Of a DNA stretch of 39,945 nt, positions 8,278-16,580 are shown piece by piece. Position numbers and translations under genes: made by a program. Origin of the DNA: Mycolicibacter sinensis (GTDB lineage Bacteria; Actinomycetota; Actinomycetes; Mycobacteriales; Mycobacteriaceae). The stretch covers positions 1 to 39,945 of the forward strand of contig NZ_LZJK01000097.1 of assembly GCF_001667945.1 (NCBI RefSeq), given 5' to 3'. Within the stretch, counting starts at the first letter, position 1, and each line of letters starts with the position of its first letter. The notes below the pieces were generated by a model that did not search any database, was not told where the DNA came from, and saw only the letters and a list, made by a program, of their open reading frames with translations.

Positions 8278-9848
8278 GTGCTCCCGCCGACGTGGTGGGC
8301 GGCCCGGTGATCACGTTGCCGGGCCTGCCCACCACCACCGACCCCGAACCGGTGATCACCCAGATGGTTCGGCGCGCATCCTCACCGGGGTTCGAAACGT
8401 GGTGGCGGCGGGTGGAATCGGTGGGATTCTGTGCTCGCCCGATCCAGCTGGTCGGCGCAGGCTCTATTGGGCGTCGGCAGGTGGTGTGGACGCGCTGCAA
8501 CAACCGCCGAGCCACCGTTTGCCCGTCATGCTCGGATCTGTACGCCCGTGACACCTGGCAGCTGGTGCACGCCGGTGCGGCCGGCGGTCACCACAACATG
8601 CCCGCCGAGGTCGCTGCTCGCCCACAGGTGTTCGCCACCTTGACCGCACCCAGCTACGGCACGGTGCACAACGCCACCGGCGCGCGTTGCCACCCCACAT
8701 CGACGAGTCCAGGAAGTCGTTGTATTCATCGGAATCCACTGCAGTGCAACGTAACCCATTCCGTGGGCGATCCGATAGTGGGACAGCCGTTGTGCGGCCA
8801 GTGCTACGACTACTTCGGGCATGTTCTGTTTACCTGGCATCTGCCCGAGCTGTGGCGCCGTTTCACCATCGCATTGCGGCGCGCTGTAGCAGCACAGTTG
8901 CGAGCACGTGGGATGGACCGGGGCTCGGTACGGGTGAGTTTCGTCAAGGTCGTCGAACTGCAAGCCCGCGCCGTCCCGCACATCCACGCCCTGATCCGCC
9001 TCGACCCACCGTCAGCACCCACCACCCAGAGTGACCAGAATCATTACGGCCCCGCCGCCACCTGTGGCGGTGGGGAGTCCCGTTCGGATACCGGGAGCAG
9101 CGGCTGGGCGTCGCCGATCACGGCCGGCGAGCTGGCCGCCCTGATTCAGGGTGCTGCGCGCCAGGTCCGTGTTGACGTTCTCGCTCTCGATGGCGACGTA
9201 CGCGAGCTGCGGTTCGGCACCCAGATCGACGCCCAGCCACTCAGCGGTGAAGCAATGGCAGAACCGGTCGATACCGGGCTGACAGCTCGCTTGTCGCCGC
9301 GCCGGGTTGCGGCATACCTCGCCAAATACGTGACCAAATCCCTGCAGGACTTCGGTATCACCGCCCGGCGACTCTCGACGGAAGCGATCGCCGGGCTCGA
9401 CGTCACCGAACACGTCCGGGCGATCTTGACCACTATCGCCGAACTCGCCGAACGTGTTGAGTCGATGGCCGGAATTGGGCGATGGCTGCACACGCTGGGA
9501 TACCGCGGGCACATCACCACCAAATCGCGGCACTACTCGACCACCATGGGCGCCCTGCGCTCCGCGCGTGCGACCTGGACACGCAGTAAATATGCCAAAC
9601 CTATTGAACATCAAGGTGATACGTGGTCAATCGAGCGTGACTTCCAAATAACGGGGGCGTCGGCCAACCTGGATGCTGACGACGTGCTCTGGAAGTTCGA
9701 CCACGTCGGACATACCAGTGCGGGGGAGCGCACCCTCGTCTACTCGGCGGCCCTCCAACGTATCCATACCCGGCGCATCGGACTGGTGGAAGCCCGTCGC
9801 CAAGCCCGCGAGCAACACGGAGATCCGCCAGGGGGACACGATGGCTGA
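8274..9848 (+). CDS. RepSA-type rolling-circle replication initiator (HUH endonuclease)
   Basis: This 524-aa protein has a metal-binding HUH motif, PHIHALIRLD, with histidines 236 and 238, and two tyrosines four residues apart (Y348 and Y352) in AAYLAKYVTKS, the usual arrangement in replication initiators that nick and rejoin DNA. Cysteine pairs (CPSC near 83-86 and CGQC near 174-177) suggest zinc binding in the N-terminal part, and FATLTAPSYG (120-129) is typical of actinobacterial RepSA proteins. It would initiate replication of the excised circular element, at an origin that should lie in or near this gene. The GTG start overlaps the translocase stop codon, and its own end overlaps the next small gene. 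Confidence 0.88.
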   Translation: MSAPADVVGGPVITLPGLPTTTDPEPVITQMVRRASSPGFETWWRRVESVGFCARPIQLVGAGSIGRRQVVWTRCNNRRATVCPSCSDLYARDTWQLVHAGAAGGHHNMPAEVAARPQVFATLTAPSYGTVHNATGARCHPTSTSPGSRCIHRNPLQCNVTHSVGDPIVGQPLCGQCYDYFGHVLFTWHLPELWRRFTIALRRAVAAQLRARGMDRGSVRVSFVKVVELQARAVPHIHALIRLDPPSAPTTQSDQNHYGPAATCGGGESRSDTGSSGWASPITAGELAALIQGAARQVRVDVLALDGDVRELRFGTQIDAQPLSGEAMAEPVDTGLTARLSPRRVAAYLAKYVTKSLQDFGITARRLSTEAIAGLDVTEHVRAILTTIAELAERVESMAGIGRWLHTLGYRGHITTKSRHYSTTMGALRSARATWTRSKYAKPIEHQGDTWSIERDFQITGASANLDADDVLWKFDHVGHTSAGERTLVYSAALQRIHTRRIGLVEARRQAREQHGDPPGGHDG

Positions 9849-10038
9849 CGGTTCCCAAACAGCACATCCTCGCTCCCGGTGCAACGATCGCGTCGATGCG
9901 CCGACGATGTCAGAGGGAGGTGTTGAAATTGTCGTACCAGAGAGCTACCGCCTCCCGCATGAGGCCAACCGCGCGCTGGTACGCGTCATAATGGCCGTGC
10001 GGGACCGGATGCTCGGATCAGACAGGGGAGCAGCGTGA
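9841..10038 (+). CDS. Small protein between rep and integrase, candidate recombination directionality factor
   Basis: This is a 65-aa frame that starts with ATG inside the last codons of rep and ends in the GTGA that starts the integrase, so it is translationally coupled on both sides. I do not recognise the sequence; the second half (about 28-60) looks helical and charged. An internal ATG at 9907 could give a shorter product. In pSAM2-type elements this slot is occupied by the excisionase gene xis. Serine integrases need an unrelated directionality factor for excision, often small and encoded nearby, so this is a candidate by position only. Confidence 0.6.
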   Translation: MADGSQTAHPRSRCNDRVDAPTMSEGGVEIVVPESYRLPHEANRALVRVIMAVRDRMLGSDRGAA

Positions 10039-11681
10039 GCCTGAGATTCGCCTTCTACGGCCGAGTGAGCACGGAAGACGCTCAAGACCCGGAGGTGAGC
10101 CGCAGCTGGCAGAAGCGGCGTGCCATGGACCTGATCACGCCGCACGGCGGGGTCCTTGTCACTGATTACTTCGATGTGGGACAGAGTCGCTCGCTGCCGT
10201 GGAAGCGCAGGCCAGAGGCATCACGGCTGCTGGTCGATGTTGCCGCTCGTGACCGTATCTTCGATGCCGTCGTGATCGGGGAGCCCGCCCGTGCGTTCTA
10301 CGGCCCGCAGTTCGCCCTCACCTTCCCCGTGCTCACGCACTACGGAGTTGGCCTGTGGGTGCCCGAGGTAGGTGGCGCGGTCGATCCCGGCTCAGAGGCG
10401 CACGACCTGGTGATGACGCTTTTCGGTGGCATGAGTAAGGGCGAGCGCGCTCGAATCCAGATGCGCGTGCGTGCCGCGATGTCGGCACTGGCGCAGGACA
10501 CGACCAGATATCTCGGTGGTCGACCGCCGTACGGTTACCGGCTCGCCGATGCCGGCCCGCATCCGAACCCTGCCAAGGCAAGTCTTGGACAGCGGCTTCA
10601 CCGTCTTGAACCGGACCCCGCGACGGCGCCGGTTGTTGAGCGGATCTACCGCATGTACGCCGACGGAGCGGGCCTGCGCTACATCGCGCAACGACTCACC
10701 GACGATGGTGTGTCGTCACCGAGCCAATATGACCCGGCACGCAATCGTCACCGTGACCCGCGAGGGTGGTCGCATTCGGCCATCCGCGCCATCCTCGACA
10801 ATCCGACATACCTCGGTGTGCGCGTGTGGGGCAAGCAGGAGAAATACGAGGTTCTGGTCAACCCCGACGATGTCGCTGCCGGGTATGAGACGCGTATGCG
10901 GCGGCGCGATCAGGCGAACTGGGTCGTACCGGACCGCCGCACGCACGAAGCGCTGATTACCGAGGAACTGGCACAGGCTGTTCGTCTTCGGACCCGGGCG
11001 CGCCGTGGTCCCGGTCTGGTGTGCAGCAGAGAATCAACGGTGCCCTACGTCCTTCGCGGGATGCTGTACTGCGCCGTGTGTGGACGGCGGATGCAGGGCG
11101 CCGCCCGCGGCGGCAAACGAGCAACCCGCATCCTCTACCGGTGTGAGCTAGGTAAATCGCGTTCTGTACCTGTGGAACTGACTGATCACCCGCGCACGGT
11201 CTACCTACGTGAGGACGCGGTGACCCCTCGACTCGACGAATGGATCGCCAGCCTGGCCGATCCGGAGGACCTGGCGCGCGGTCAGGAGTTAGACCCGGCG
11301 GCCGGCGCTGGCTATGCCGCCTTGCTGCGGCAGCTCAGCGAAGCGAACAGCAAGGTTGCCGCTTTGATTGCCGCAGTGGAGTCCGGTGTGGCCGTCGAGG
11401 ACCTCGCCGATGCATTGCGTCGTCGTACCGCCGAGCGCGACGAACTGAAGGCCCGCCTGGAACGAGCCGAGCGACCCCGCGCCATGTCGGCTACACAGAT
11501 CAGCGAGTTGGTGCAGGAGTTGGGCGGGCTGGCAGCGGTGCTCGGTGAAGCAACCGGGGCCGAACGTGCTCAGGTGTACGCGAGCCTGGGCCTGCGTCTT
11601 GATTACGATCCCTACCTGCGTCAGGTCAAGGCGACGGCCGACCTAAGTCGTGTCGCCGGATGTGTCCGAGGGGGGACTTGA
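10035..11681 (+). CDS. Large serine recombinase (integrase of the element)
   Basis: The 548-aa protein begins with the resolvase catalytic domain; YGRVSTEDA places the nucleophile at Ser12, and the conserved arginine-rich helix EPARAFYG and SKGERARIQMRVRAAM follow. The recombinase domain begins near GGRPPYGYRL (161-170). A zinc ribbon uses C346, C349 and C370, with a later histidine (near 385) as likely fourth ligand. A coiled-coil-like helix spans about 430-480, as in phiC31/Bxb1-type integrases. The start GTG overlaps the previous stop. The last six codons are antisense to the tRNA-Leu 3' end, and the stop codon lies in the complement of its T-arm, so the C-terminus coincides with the attachment junction. 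This enzyme would integrate and, with a directionality factor, excise the element. Confidence 0.92.
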   Translation: MSLRFAFYGRVSTEDAQDPEVSRSWQKRRAMDLITPHGGVLVTDYFDVGQSRSLPWKRRPEASRLLVDVAARDRIFDAVVIGEPARAFYGPQFALTFPVLTHYGVGLWVPEVGGAVDPGSEAHDLVMTLFGGMSKGERARIQMRVRAAMSALAQDTTRYLGGRPPYGYRLADAGPHPNPAKASLGQRLHRLEPDPATAPVVERIYRMYADGAGLRYIAQRLTDDGVSSPSQYDPARNRHRDPRGWSHSAIRAILDNPTYLGVRVWGKQEKYEVLVNPDDVAAGYETRMRRRDQANWVVPDRRTHEALITEELAQAVRLRTRARRGPGLVCSRESTVPYVLRGMLYCAVCGRRMQGAARGGKRATRILYRCELGKSRSVPVELTDHPRTVYLREDAVTPRLDEWIASLADPEDLARGQELDPAAGAGYAALLRQLSEANSKVAALIAAVESGVAVEDLADALRRRTAERDELKARLERAERPRAMSATQISELVQELGGLAAVLGEATGAERAQVYASLGLRLDYDPYLRQVKATADLSRVAGCVRGGT

Positions 11682-11690
11682 ACCCCCACG
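11663..11690. other. Probable attachment junction (att site) within the tRNA-Leu 3' end
   Basis: The integrase frame continues unbroken into the tRNA gene and ends in its T-arm complement, with conserved chromosome to the right, so the element-chromosome junction must lie at or very near the tRNA 3' end. Serine integrases recombine at a 2-bp core, so only a short identity with the other end is expected. The exact core cannot be set without the left end or the empty site. Confidence 0.5.
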
Positions 11691-11748
11691 CCCATTAATA
11701 GGGCACTAGCACCTCAAGCTAGCGCGTCTGCCATTCCGCCACTCGGAC
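11663..11748 (-). tRNA. tRNA-Leu (anticodon GAG)
   Basis: The 86-base sequence on the minus strand folds as a class II tRNA. The acceptor arm pairs GTCCGAG with CTCGGAC, followed by discriminator A. The anticodon stem CTAGC/GCTAG encloses the loop TTGAGGT, giving anticodon GAG. A long variable arm (GCCCTATTAATGGGC region) and a T-arm with GGTTCAAGTCC follow. CCA is not encoded. The 3' end overlaps the last 19 bases of the integrase gene on the opposite strand. The tRNA is intact, so the element either carries a copy of the 3' end or integrates beyond the mature tRNA. Confidence 0.95.
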
Positions 11749-11862
11749 CAACCCGGTTCAGCCCGGGCAGCTAAGGCTAACGGATGCCGCTCGCCAGACC
11801 CAACCCAGCCCACGTGGCGCCATCCCAAGGCGGGCCGCGACGAAGTGGTAGGAAAGGTAACT

Positions 11863-13197
11863 GTGACGGTTTGCCCCGATCCTGCCGACGAAGTCGTTGA
11901 TCTCGTCAGCACGCTCATCCGGTTCGACACCTCCAACACCGGTGAGCCGGCCACCACCAAGGGCGAAGCCGAGTGCGCCCGCTGGGTGGCCGCCCAGCTG
12001 CAGGAGGCTGGCTATCAGACCGAGTACGTCGAGTCCGGCGCACCGGGCCGCGGCAACGTCTTCGCCCGCCTTCCAGGCAGCGACCCGGCCCGCGGGGCCC
12101 TGCTGATCCACGGCCACCTCGACGTGGTGCCCGCCGAGGCCAGCGAGTGGAGCGTGCACCCGTTCTCCGGGGCGGTCACCGATGGCTACGTGTGGGGCCG
12201 CGGCGCGGTCGACATGAAGGACATGGTCGGCATGATGATCGCGGTGGCCAGGAAGTTGGCCCGCGCGGGAATCGTGCCTCCGCGCGATCTGGTGTTCGCG
12301 TTCCTGGCCGACGAGGAGGCCGGCGGCAAGTACGGGGCGCACTGGCTGGTGCAGAACCGGCCGGACCTGTTCTCCGGCGTCACCGAAGCGATCGGTGAGG
12401 TCGGTGGTTTCTCGCTGACCGTCCCGCGCCGCGACGGTGGCGAGCGCCGGCTGTATCTGATCGAGACCGCGGAGAAGGGGCTGTGCTGGATGCGGCTGCG
12501 GGCCACCGGCCGCGCCGGGCACGGCTCGATGGTCAACGACGACAACGCCGTCACCACCGTGGCCGAGGCGGTGGCACGACTGGGCCGGCACCGGTTCCCG
12601 CTGGTGCTCACCGACGCGGTGACGCAGTTCCTGGCCGCGGTCAGCGAGGAGACCGGACACGCCATCGACGTCGACTCGCCGGACCTGGAAGGCATGATCG
12701 AAAAGCTCGGACCGATCGCCCGGATCGTCAACGCCACCCTGCGTGACACCGCCACCCCGACCATGCTGCAGGCCGGCTACAAGGCCAACGTCATCCCGGC
12801 GACGGCGGAGGCGGTGCTGGACTGCCGGGTGCTGCCGGGGCGCCAGGCGGCCTTCGAAGCCGAGGTCGACACACTGATCGGCCCGGACGTGACCCGGGAA
12901 TGGGTCACCAACCTGCCGCCGGTCGAGACCACCTTCGACGGTGACCTGGTGGAGGCGATGAACGCCGCGCTGCTGGCCTGCGATCCCGACGCACGCACCG
13001 TGCCCTACATGCTGTCCGGGGGAACGGACGCAAAAGCCTTCGCGCAGTTGGGTATTCGATGCTTCGGGTTCGCTCCGCTACGCCTGCCGCCGGATCTGGA
13101 CTTCTCCGCGCTGTTCCACGGGGTCGACGAACGGGTTCCGGTCGACGCCCTGACGTTCGGTACCCGGGTACTCGAACACTTCCTGACACACTGTTAA
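11863..13197 (+). CDS. M20-family zinc peptidase/deacylase (Rv2141c homologue)
   Basis: The 444-aa protein has the M20 metal-site motifs: HGHLDVVPA (first His ligand and Asp), RGAVDMKDM (bridging Asp), DEEAGGKYG (catalytic Glu plus Glu ligand), and a dimerisation/lid domain around residues 180-310. The family includes ArgE, DapE, carboxypeptidases and acyl-amino acid hydrolases; the substrate cannot be assigned. I chose GTG 11863 because AGGAAAGG lies six bases upstream; a GTG at 11845 precedes that site. It is the first conserved chromosomal gene after the tRNA and lies just upstream of the PEBP gene, 24 bases away, probably in one operon. Confidence 0.9.
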   Translation: MTVCPDPADEVVDLVSTLIRFDTSNTGEPATTKGEAECARWVAAQLQEAGYQTEYVESGAPGRGNVFARLPGSDPARGALLIHGHLDVVPAEASEWSVHPFSGAVTDGYVWGRGAVDMKDMVGMMIAVARKLARAGIVPPRDLVFAFLADEEAGGKYGAHWLVQNRPDLFSGVTEAIGEVGGFSLTVPRRDGGERRLYLIETAEKGLCWMRLRATGRAGHGSMVNDDNAVTTVAEAVARLGRHRFPLVLTDAVTQFLAAVSEETGHAIDVDSPDLEGMIEKLGPIARIVNATLRDTATPTMLQAGYKANVIPATAEAVLDCRVLPGRQAAFEAEVDTLIGPDVTREWVTNLPPVETTFDGDLVEAMNAALLACDPDARTVPYMLSGGTDAKAFAQLGIRCFGFAPLRLPPDLDFSALFHGVDERVPVDALTFGTRVLEHFLTHC

Positions 13198-13221
13198 CAC
13201 CCCGACGAGAGGACCACACCC

Positions 13222-13752
13222 ATGAGTGCCGCCCCCGATCCCTACGCCGCCCTGCCCAAGCTGCCGACGTTCACGCTGACCTCCTCGTCGGTCACCGACG
13301 GTCAACCGCTGGCCACCGCGCAGGTCAGCGGCATCATGGGCGCCGGGGGAGAGGACGCCAGCCCGCAGCTGAGCTGGTCGGGCTTCCCGGAGGAGACCCG
13401 CAGCTTCGCGGTCACCGTCTACGACCCCGATGCGCCCACCGCATCCGGGTTCTGGCACTGGGCGGTGGCCAATCTGCCGGCCACCTGCACCGAGCTGCCC
13501 GAGGGCGTCGGCGACGGCAGCCTGCTGCCCGGTGATGCGCTGACCCTGGTCAACGACGCCGGGTTGCGCCGCTACGTGGGTGCCGCGCCGCCGGCCGGGC
13601 ACGGCCCGCACCGCTACTACATCGCGGTGCACGCGGTGAAGGTCGAGAAGCTGGACCTGGCCGAGGACGCCAGCCCGGCCTATCTGGGGTTCAACCTGTT
13701 CATGCAGGCCATCGCGCGTGCGGTGATCGTCGGCACCTACGAGCAGCAGTAG
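13222..13752 (+). CDS. PEBP-family protein, YbhB/YbcL type (Rv2140c/TB18.6 homologue)
   Basis: The 176-aa protein carries the phosphatidylethanolamine-binding protein signatures: [16 protein letters not shown] (about residues 72-87) and [14 protein letters not shown] (about 127-140), which line the anion-binding pocket. Bacterial members are cytosolic, and their function is poorly known. A clear AGAGG ribosome binding site precedes the ATG. It follows the M20 peptidase gene closely and converges on pyrD, with a hairpin between them. Confidence 0.92.
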   Translation: MSAAPDPYAALPKLPTFTLTSSSVTDGQPLATAQVSGIMGAGGEDASPQLSWSGFPEETRSFAVTVYDPDAPTASGFWHWAVANLPATCTELPEGVGDGSLLPGDALTLVNDAGLRRYVGAAPPAGHGPHRYYIAVHAVKVEKLDLAEDASPAYLGFNLFMQAIARAVIVGTYEQQ

Positions 13753-13768
13753 CCGATCCCCGCGACTT

Positions 13769-13812
13769 GGAATCTCACGACGCGACACGCCGGAGGGGCG
13801 TCGTGGGATTCC
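13769..13812. terminator. Bidirectional hairpin terminator between convergent genes
   Basis: The arms 13769-13783 and 13798-13812 pair over 15 positions (GGAATCTCACGACGC against GCGTCGTGGGATTCC) with a single wobble and a 14-base loop. The hairpin sits centrally between the PEBP gene (+) and pyrD (-), which fits termination of both. There is no U-tract on either side. Confidence 0.8.
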
Positions 13813-13822
13813 GCCTCGGGTG

Positions 13823-14890
13823 CTAGCGGGCGGCGCTTCCGACGGCTTCGGAGAGTGACGCGAACCCGCCCTCGTGCAACCGCCGGGCCAGGCCGTCGTG
13901 GATGTCGCGGGCCCACAGGCCCCCGCCGTAGATGAACCCGGTGTAGCCCTGCAGCAGCGAGGCGCCGGCGGTGATGCGCTCCCAGGCGTCGTCGGCGGTC
14001 TCGATGCCGCCCACGCTGATCAGCACCAGCCGGTCACCGACCCGGGCGTACAACCGGCGCAGTACCTCAACGGACCGACGGGCCACCGGCGGACCGGAGA
14101 TGCCGCCCGGCCCGAGCTCGGCCACCCCCGGGGTGGCCAGCCCGCCGCGGGACACGGTGGTGTTGGTGGCCACGATGCCGGCCAGGCCCAGCTCCACGCA
14201 GAGGTCCGCGACGGCGTCCAGGTCGTCGTCGGCCAGATCCGGCGCGATCTTCACCAGCACCGGGCAGGTGCTCTCGGCGCGCACCGCGGCCAGGATGGGC
14301 AGCAGCGCTTCGACGGCCTGCAGATCACGCAGCCCCGGGGTGTTGGGTGAGCTGACGTTGACCACCAGATAGGCGGCCAGCGGCGCGAGCAGGCGGGCGC
14401 TGGCGCGGTAGTCGGCGACCGCCTCCTCGGCCGGGGTGGTCTTGGTCTTGCCGATGTTGACCCCGATCGGCACGTCGGCGTGATCGCGGGCCAGCCGGGC
14501 GGCCAGCGCCCCGGCGCCGTGGTTGTTGAACCCCATCCGGTTCAGCAGCGCGCGGTCTTCGGGGAGCCGGAACAGCCGCGGCGCAGGGTTGCCCGGCTGC
14601 GGGGCGGCGGTCACGGTGCCCACCTCGGCGTACCCGAAACCCAACGCGCCCCAGGTCTTCAGCCCGACACCGTCCTTGTCGAAGCCGGCAGCCAGTCCGA
14701 GCGGGCCGGGGAAGTGCACCCCGAACACGGTGCTGGCCAGCACCGGGTCATGCGGCGCCAGCCGGCGCGCCAGCACCCGGCGTACCGGCGGCGGTGCGGT
14801 GGCGCCGCGAAGCCCCGCGAACACCACGGTATGAATGCGTTCGGCCGGCACCATGAAGAACACCCGGCGCAGCGCGCCGTAGAGACCCAT
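13823..14890 (-). CDS. pyrD: Dihydroorotate dehydrogenase (quinone), class 2
   Basis: The 355-aa enzyme oxidises dihydroorotate to orotate in pyrimidine synthesis, passing electrons via FMN to menaquinone at the membrane. The N-terminal 40 residues form the helical quinone-channel extension specific to class 2. [10 protein letters not shown] (65-74), NRMGFNNHG (118-124), [10 protein letters not shown] (178-187, with the catalytic serine) and the FMN phosphate-binding SVGGI and YTGFIYGG motifs near the C-terminus are all present. The length is normal. It lies downstream of lppL and the DUF5703 gene on the same strand. Confidence 0.96.
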   Translation of the reverse strand: MGLYGALRRVFFMVPAERIHTVVFAGLRGATAPPPVRRVLARRLAPHDPVLASTVFGVHFPGPLGLAAGFDKDGVGLKTWGALGFGYAEVGTVTAAPQPGNPAPRLFRLPEDRALLNRMGFNNHGAGALAARLARDHADVPIGVNIGKTKTTPAEEAVADYRASARLLAPLAAYLVVNVSSPNTPGLRDLQAVEALLPILAAVRAESTCPVLVKIAPDLADDDLDAVADLCVELGLAGIVATNTTVSRGGLATPGVAELGPGGISGPPVARRSVEVLRRLYARVGDRLVLISVGGIETADDAWERITAGASLLQGYTGFIYGGGLWARDIHDGLARRLHEGGFASLSEAVGSAAR

Positions 14891-14894
14891 CGGC

Positions 14895-15152
14895 CTACAA
14901 CCCCGGCTGATCGACTGCGCCGACAGCGTTCAATTGGGATTTCCTGCGGCGCAACAACACCCGCCTGCTTCCGTCGGTGTACAAGCGCACCCGGGTCAGC
15001 TCCCAGCCGCGGTATTCAGCCTCGATCGACAACCGGGTCGACGCCCCGATCCGGGTGACCTCCGGCGGCAGCCGCAGCGGGATCCACTCGTATTCGTCGG
15101 ACAAGTCGGCGTCCCAGCCCGCCGGCAACCGGCCCCGCCGCACGCCCGTCAA
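14895..15152 (-). CDS. DUF5703-family small basic protein
   Basis: This 85-aa protein contains the family core [11 protein letters not shown], followed by [20 protein letters not shown] and an Arg/Lys-rich [10 protein letters not shown]. The function is unknown. The start is uncertain: a TTG at 15152 forms a TTGA overlap with the lppL stop codon and has GAGG five bases upstream, whereas a GTG at 15143 would shorten the protein by three residues. It ends four bases before pyrD, so lppL, this gene and pyrD form one operon. Confidence 0.75.
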   Translation of the reverse strand: MTGVRRGRLPAGWDADLSDEYEWIPLRLPPEVTRIGASTRLSIEAEYRGWELTRVRLYTDGSRRVLLRRRKSQLNAVGAVDQPGL

Positions 15153-16162
15153 CGTTGCCTCGCCGCGTGCTCGATGACCTGGACCCCGGCTCCGGCGCCC
15201 GACACCACGTACAAGGTGTCCGACGCATCGTCGAAGGCCAGGGTGTCGGGTTGCTGCACGGTCGGGTATCGAACCTTCTCCACGGGGATTCCGGTGGTCA
15301 GATCGTAACCGACCACGGTGTTCGTCGCGGTCTGCGACACCCACGCGAACCCCCCGGAGCCGGCCACCCCGTAGGGGGCCTGCGGCACCGGGTAGGCCTG
15401 CCGCAGTATCAGCGGGTCGGTGCCGTAGACCAGCAATTGGCCGCCGCGGGTGTCCGCGGCGAGCACCGGCCCGTGCGGCGCGGCCGCCAGCGTCGTCGCG
15501 CCTTGCCCGGCGCGTAGCGCGTACTGCGGCTTGCCGTCGGGACCGATGGTGGTCACCGATGTCTGGCCGCGGTCCAGCACGACGGAGGTGTTGCCCTGCG
15601 CGACGAGCCCGTCGACGCGGGCGAAGATCTTCGCGCGTTCGGCTGTCCGGGTGCCGTCGGCGGCGAGAGTGTGGACGGCGCCGTCGGCGGTGCCCAACAC
15701 CATGGTGCCGTCGCTGCGCCGTGCGATCGCGGTGAAGTCGGCCTCGGCGGCATCGTCGACGGTGATTCGGTCGATGCGCCGGGTGGCCAGGTCGACGGTG
15801 AAGTAGCCGCCGCGGCCGGCCAGGTAGGCCACGCCGGTGCCGTCACCGGTCACCGCGGTCGCCGGGCCCGGCAGCGTCAGGGCGGTGGGAGCCTTCCCGG
15901 GCGCGCCGACCAGTTCGACGGTGGCGGGGGCCTGCGCGTCGGCGCCGGGACACAGCACCACCAGCAGCCCGGTGGCGGCGTCGAACACCGCGCCGCTGCC
16001 CCGGCCGCTCAACGGCTGCACCACGCCGGCCGGGCGCGCCGATACCGCGGGGGAGACGGCGGGCTGAGCCGCCGGGATCGTCGGCGGCGGCGCGGTGACG
16101 GGGTTGGACGAGCATGCCGTGAGCAGCAGCAGCGATAACAGCAGGGCGGGGTGCTTGGGCAC
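15149..16162 (-). CDS. lppL: Lipoprotein LppL, beta-propeller-like
   Basis: The 337-aa protein starts at a GTG (16162) followed by a short signal peptide and the lipobox LLTAC (Cys near residue 16), then a Pro/Ala-rich linker and a repeated beta-rich region resembling a beta-propeller of the YncE type. The product is predicted to be anchored to the outer face of the membrane by acylation of the cysteine. The frame is open upstream to 16435, but that part lacks a signal peptide and overlaps the divergent gene, so I reject it. Position next to pyrD matches Rv2138. The role is unknown. Confidence 0.88.
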   Translation of the reverse strand: MPKHPALLLSLLLLTACSSNPVTAPPPTIPAAQPAVSPAVSARPAGVVQPLSGRGSGAVFDAATGLLVVLCPGADAQAPATVELVGAPGKAPTALTLPGPATAVTGDGTGVAYLAGRGGYFTVDLATRRIDRITVDDAAEADFTAIARRSDGTMVLGTADGAVHTLAADGTRTAERAKIFARVDGLVAQGNTSVVLDRGQTSVTTIGPDGKPQYALRAGQGATTLAAAPHGPVLAADTRGGQLLVYGTDPLILRQAYPVPQAPYGVAGSGGFAWVSQTATNTVVGYDLTTGIPVEKVRYPTVQQPDTLAFDDASDTLYVVSGAGAGVQVIEHAARQR

Positions 16163-16273
16163 AGGCGGCTCTTCCGGCTCTTCGCGATCGGTGAATACGG
16201 GGCGAACCCCGATTCTAAGGACGCCGCCGACACCGAATCGGCATGTCCCGGTAACAATAAGTTCGCTTAGGTG

Positions 16274-16279
16274 TAATGT
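16274..16279 (+). promoter_or_regulatory. -10 element TAATGT of a leaderless transcript
   Basis: TAATGT fits the mycobacterial TANNNT consensus and is followed by seven bases and then the ATG at 16287, so transcription would start at or next to the start codon. No ribosome binding site is present. Confidence 0.6.
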
Positions 16280-16286
16280 CGCGGCC

Positions 16287-16580
16287 ATGACTGTGGCCGA
16301 AGACTGGCAACTGGCATGTTCGGAATTTTTCCTCGAGGAGATCTGGACCGGCGCGTTCGCGAGCGGGTTCGGCGAGGTCGGTGACGGCCGCAGCTTCTCC
16401 TTCCGCGTCGAGCAGCAGCAGCTGGTGGTCGACATCTACCGGCCCCAGCTGGAGTGCCCGGTGCCGCACGAGGAGGACGTGGTCGCCACGGCGAGCCGGA
16501 GCCTGTTCGACATTGACCTCGTCGACGAGCGCAGCCTGACCGCCGCCGTCCGTGACCTGGTGGCCGAGCTCACTCGCTAG
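16287..16580 (+). CDS. Conserved mycobacterial hypothetical protein (Rv2137c homologue)
   Basis: The 97-aa acidic protein has no membrane segment or catalytic motif that I recognise. Its position next to lppL with opposite orientation matches Rv2137c of M. tuberculosis. The ATG is chosen from a TAATGT -10 box seven bases upstream, indicating leaderless expression. The stop codon lies inside the 3' end of the convergent O-methyltransferase gene (11-base overlap), which marks the edge of the inserted biosynthetic cluster; in M. tuberculosis the next gene would be uppP. Confidence 0.85.
   Translation: MTVAEDWQLACSEFFLEEIWTGAFASGFGEVGDGRSFSFRVEQQQLVVDIYRPQLECPVPHEEDVVATASRSLFDIDLVDERSLTAAVRDLVAELTR

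Larger units (their letters stand above)
471..11681. mobile_element. AICE-type integrative and conjugative element with a serine integrase, adjacent to tRNA-Leu(GAG)
   Basis: The segment carries the functional set of actinomycete integrative and conjugative elements of the pSAM2 type: an FtsK-like double-stranded DNA translocase (TraSA/TraB role), a RepSA-like rolling-circle initiator, a SCO3933-type regulator, an XRE regulator and an integrase next to a tRNA gene. Genes from traSA-like to integrase overlap by about 4-8 bases, so they form one translationally coupled unit. The classical elements use a tyrosine integrase; this one has a large serine recombinase. Cargo lies to the left (unknown protein and PD-(D/E)XK nuclease). 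The right limit is the tRNA gene, in whose T-arm the integrase stop codon falls. The left limit is not established: I found no copy of the tRNA 3' end before position 650, so the left coordinate is only the end of the first gene. Confidence 0.8.
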
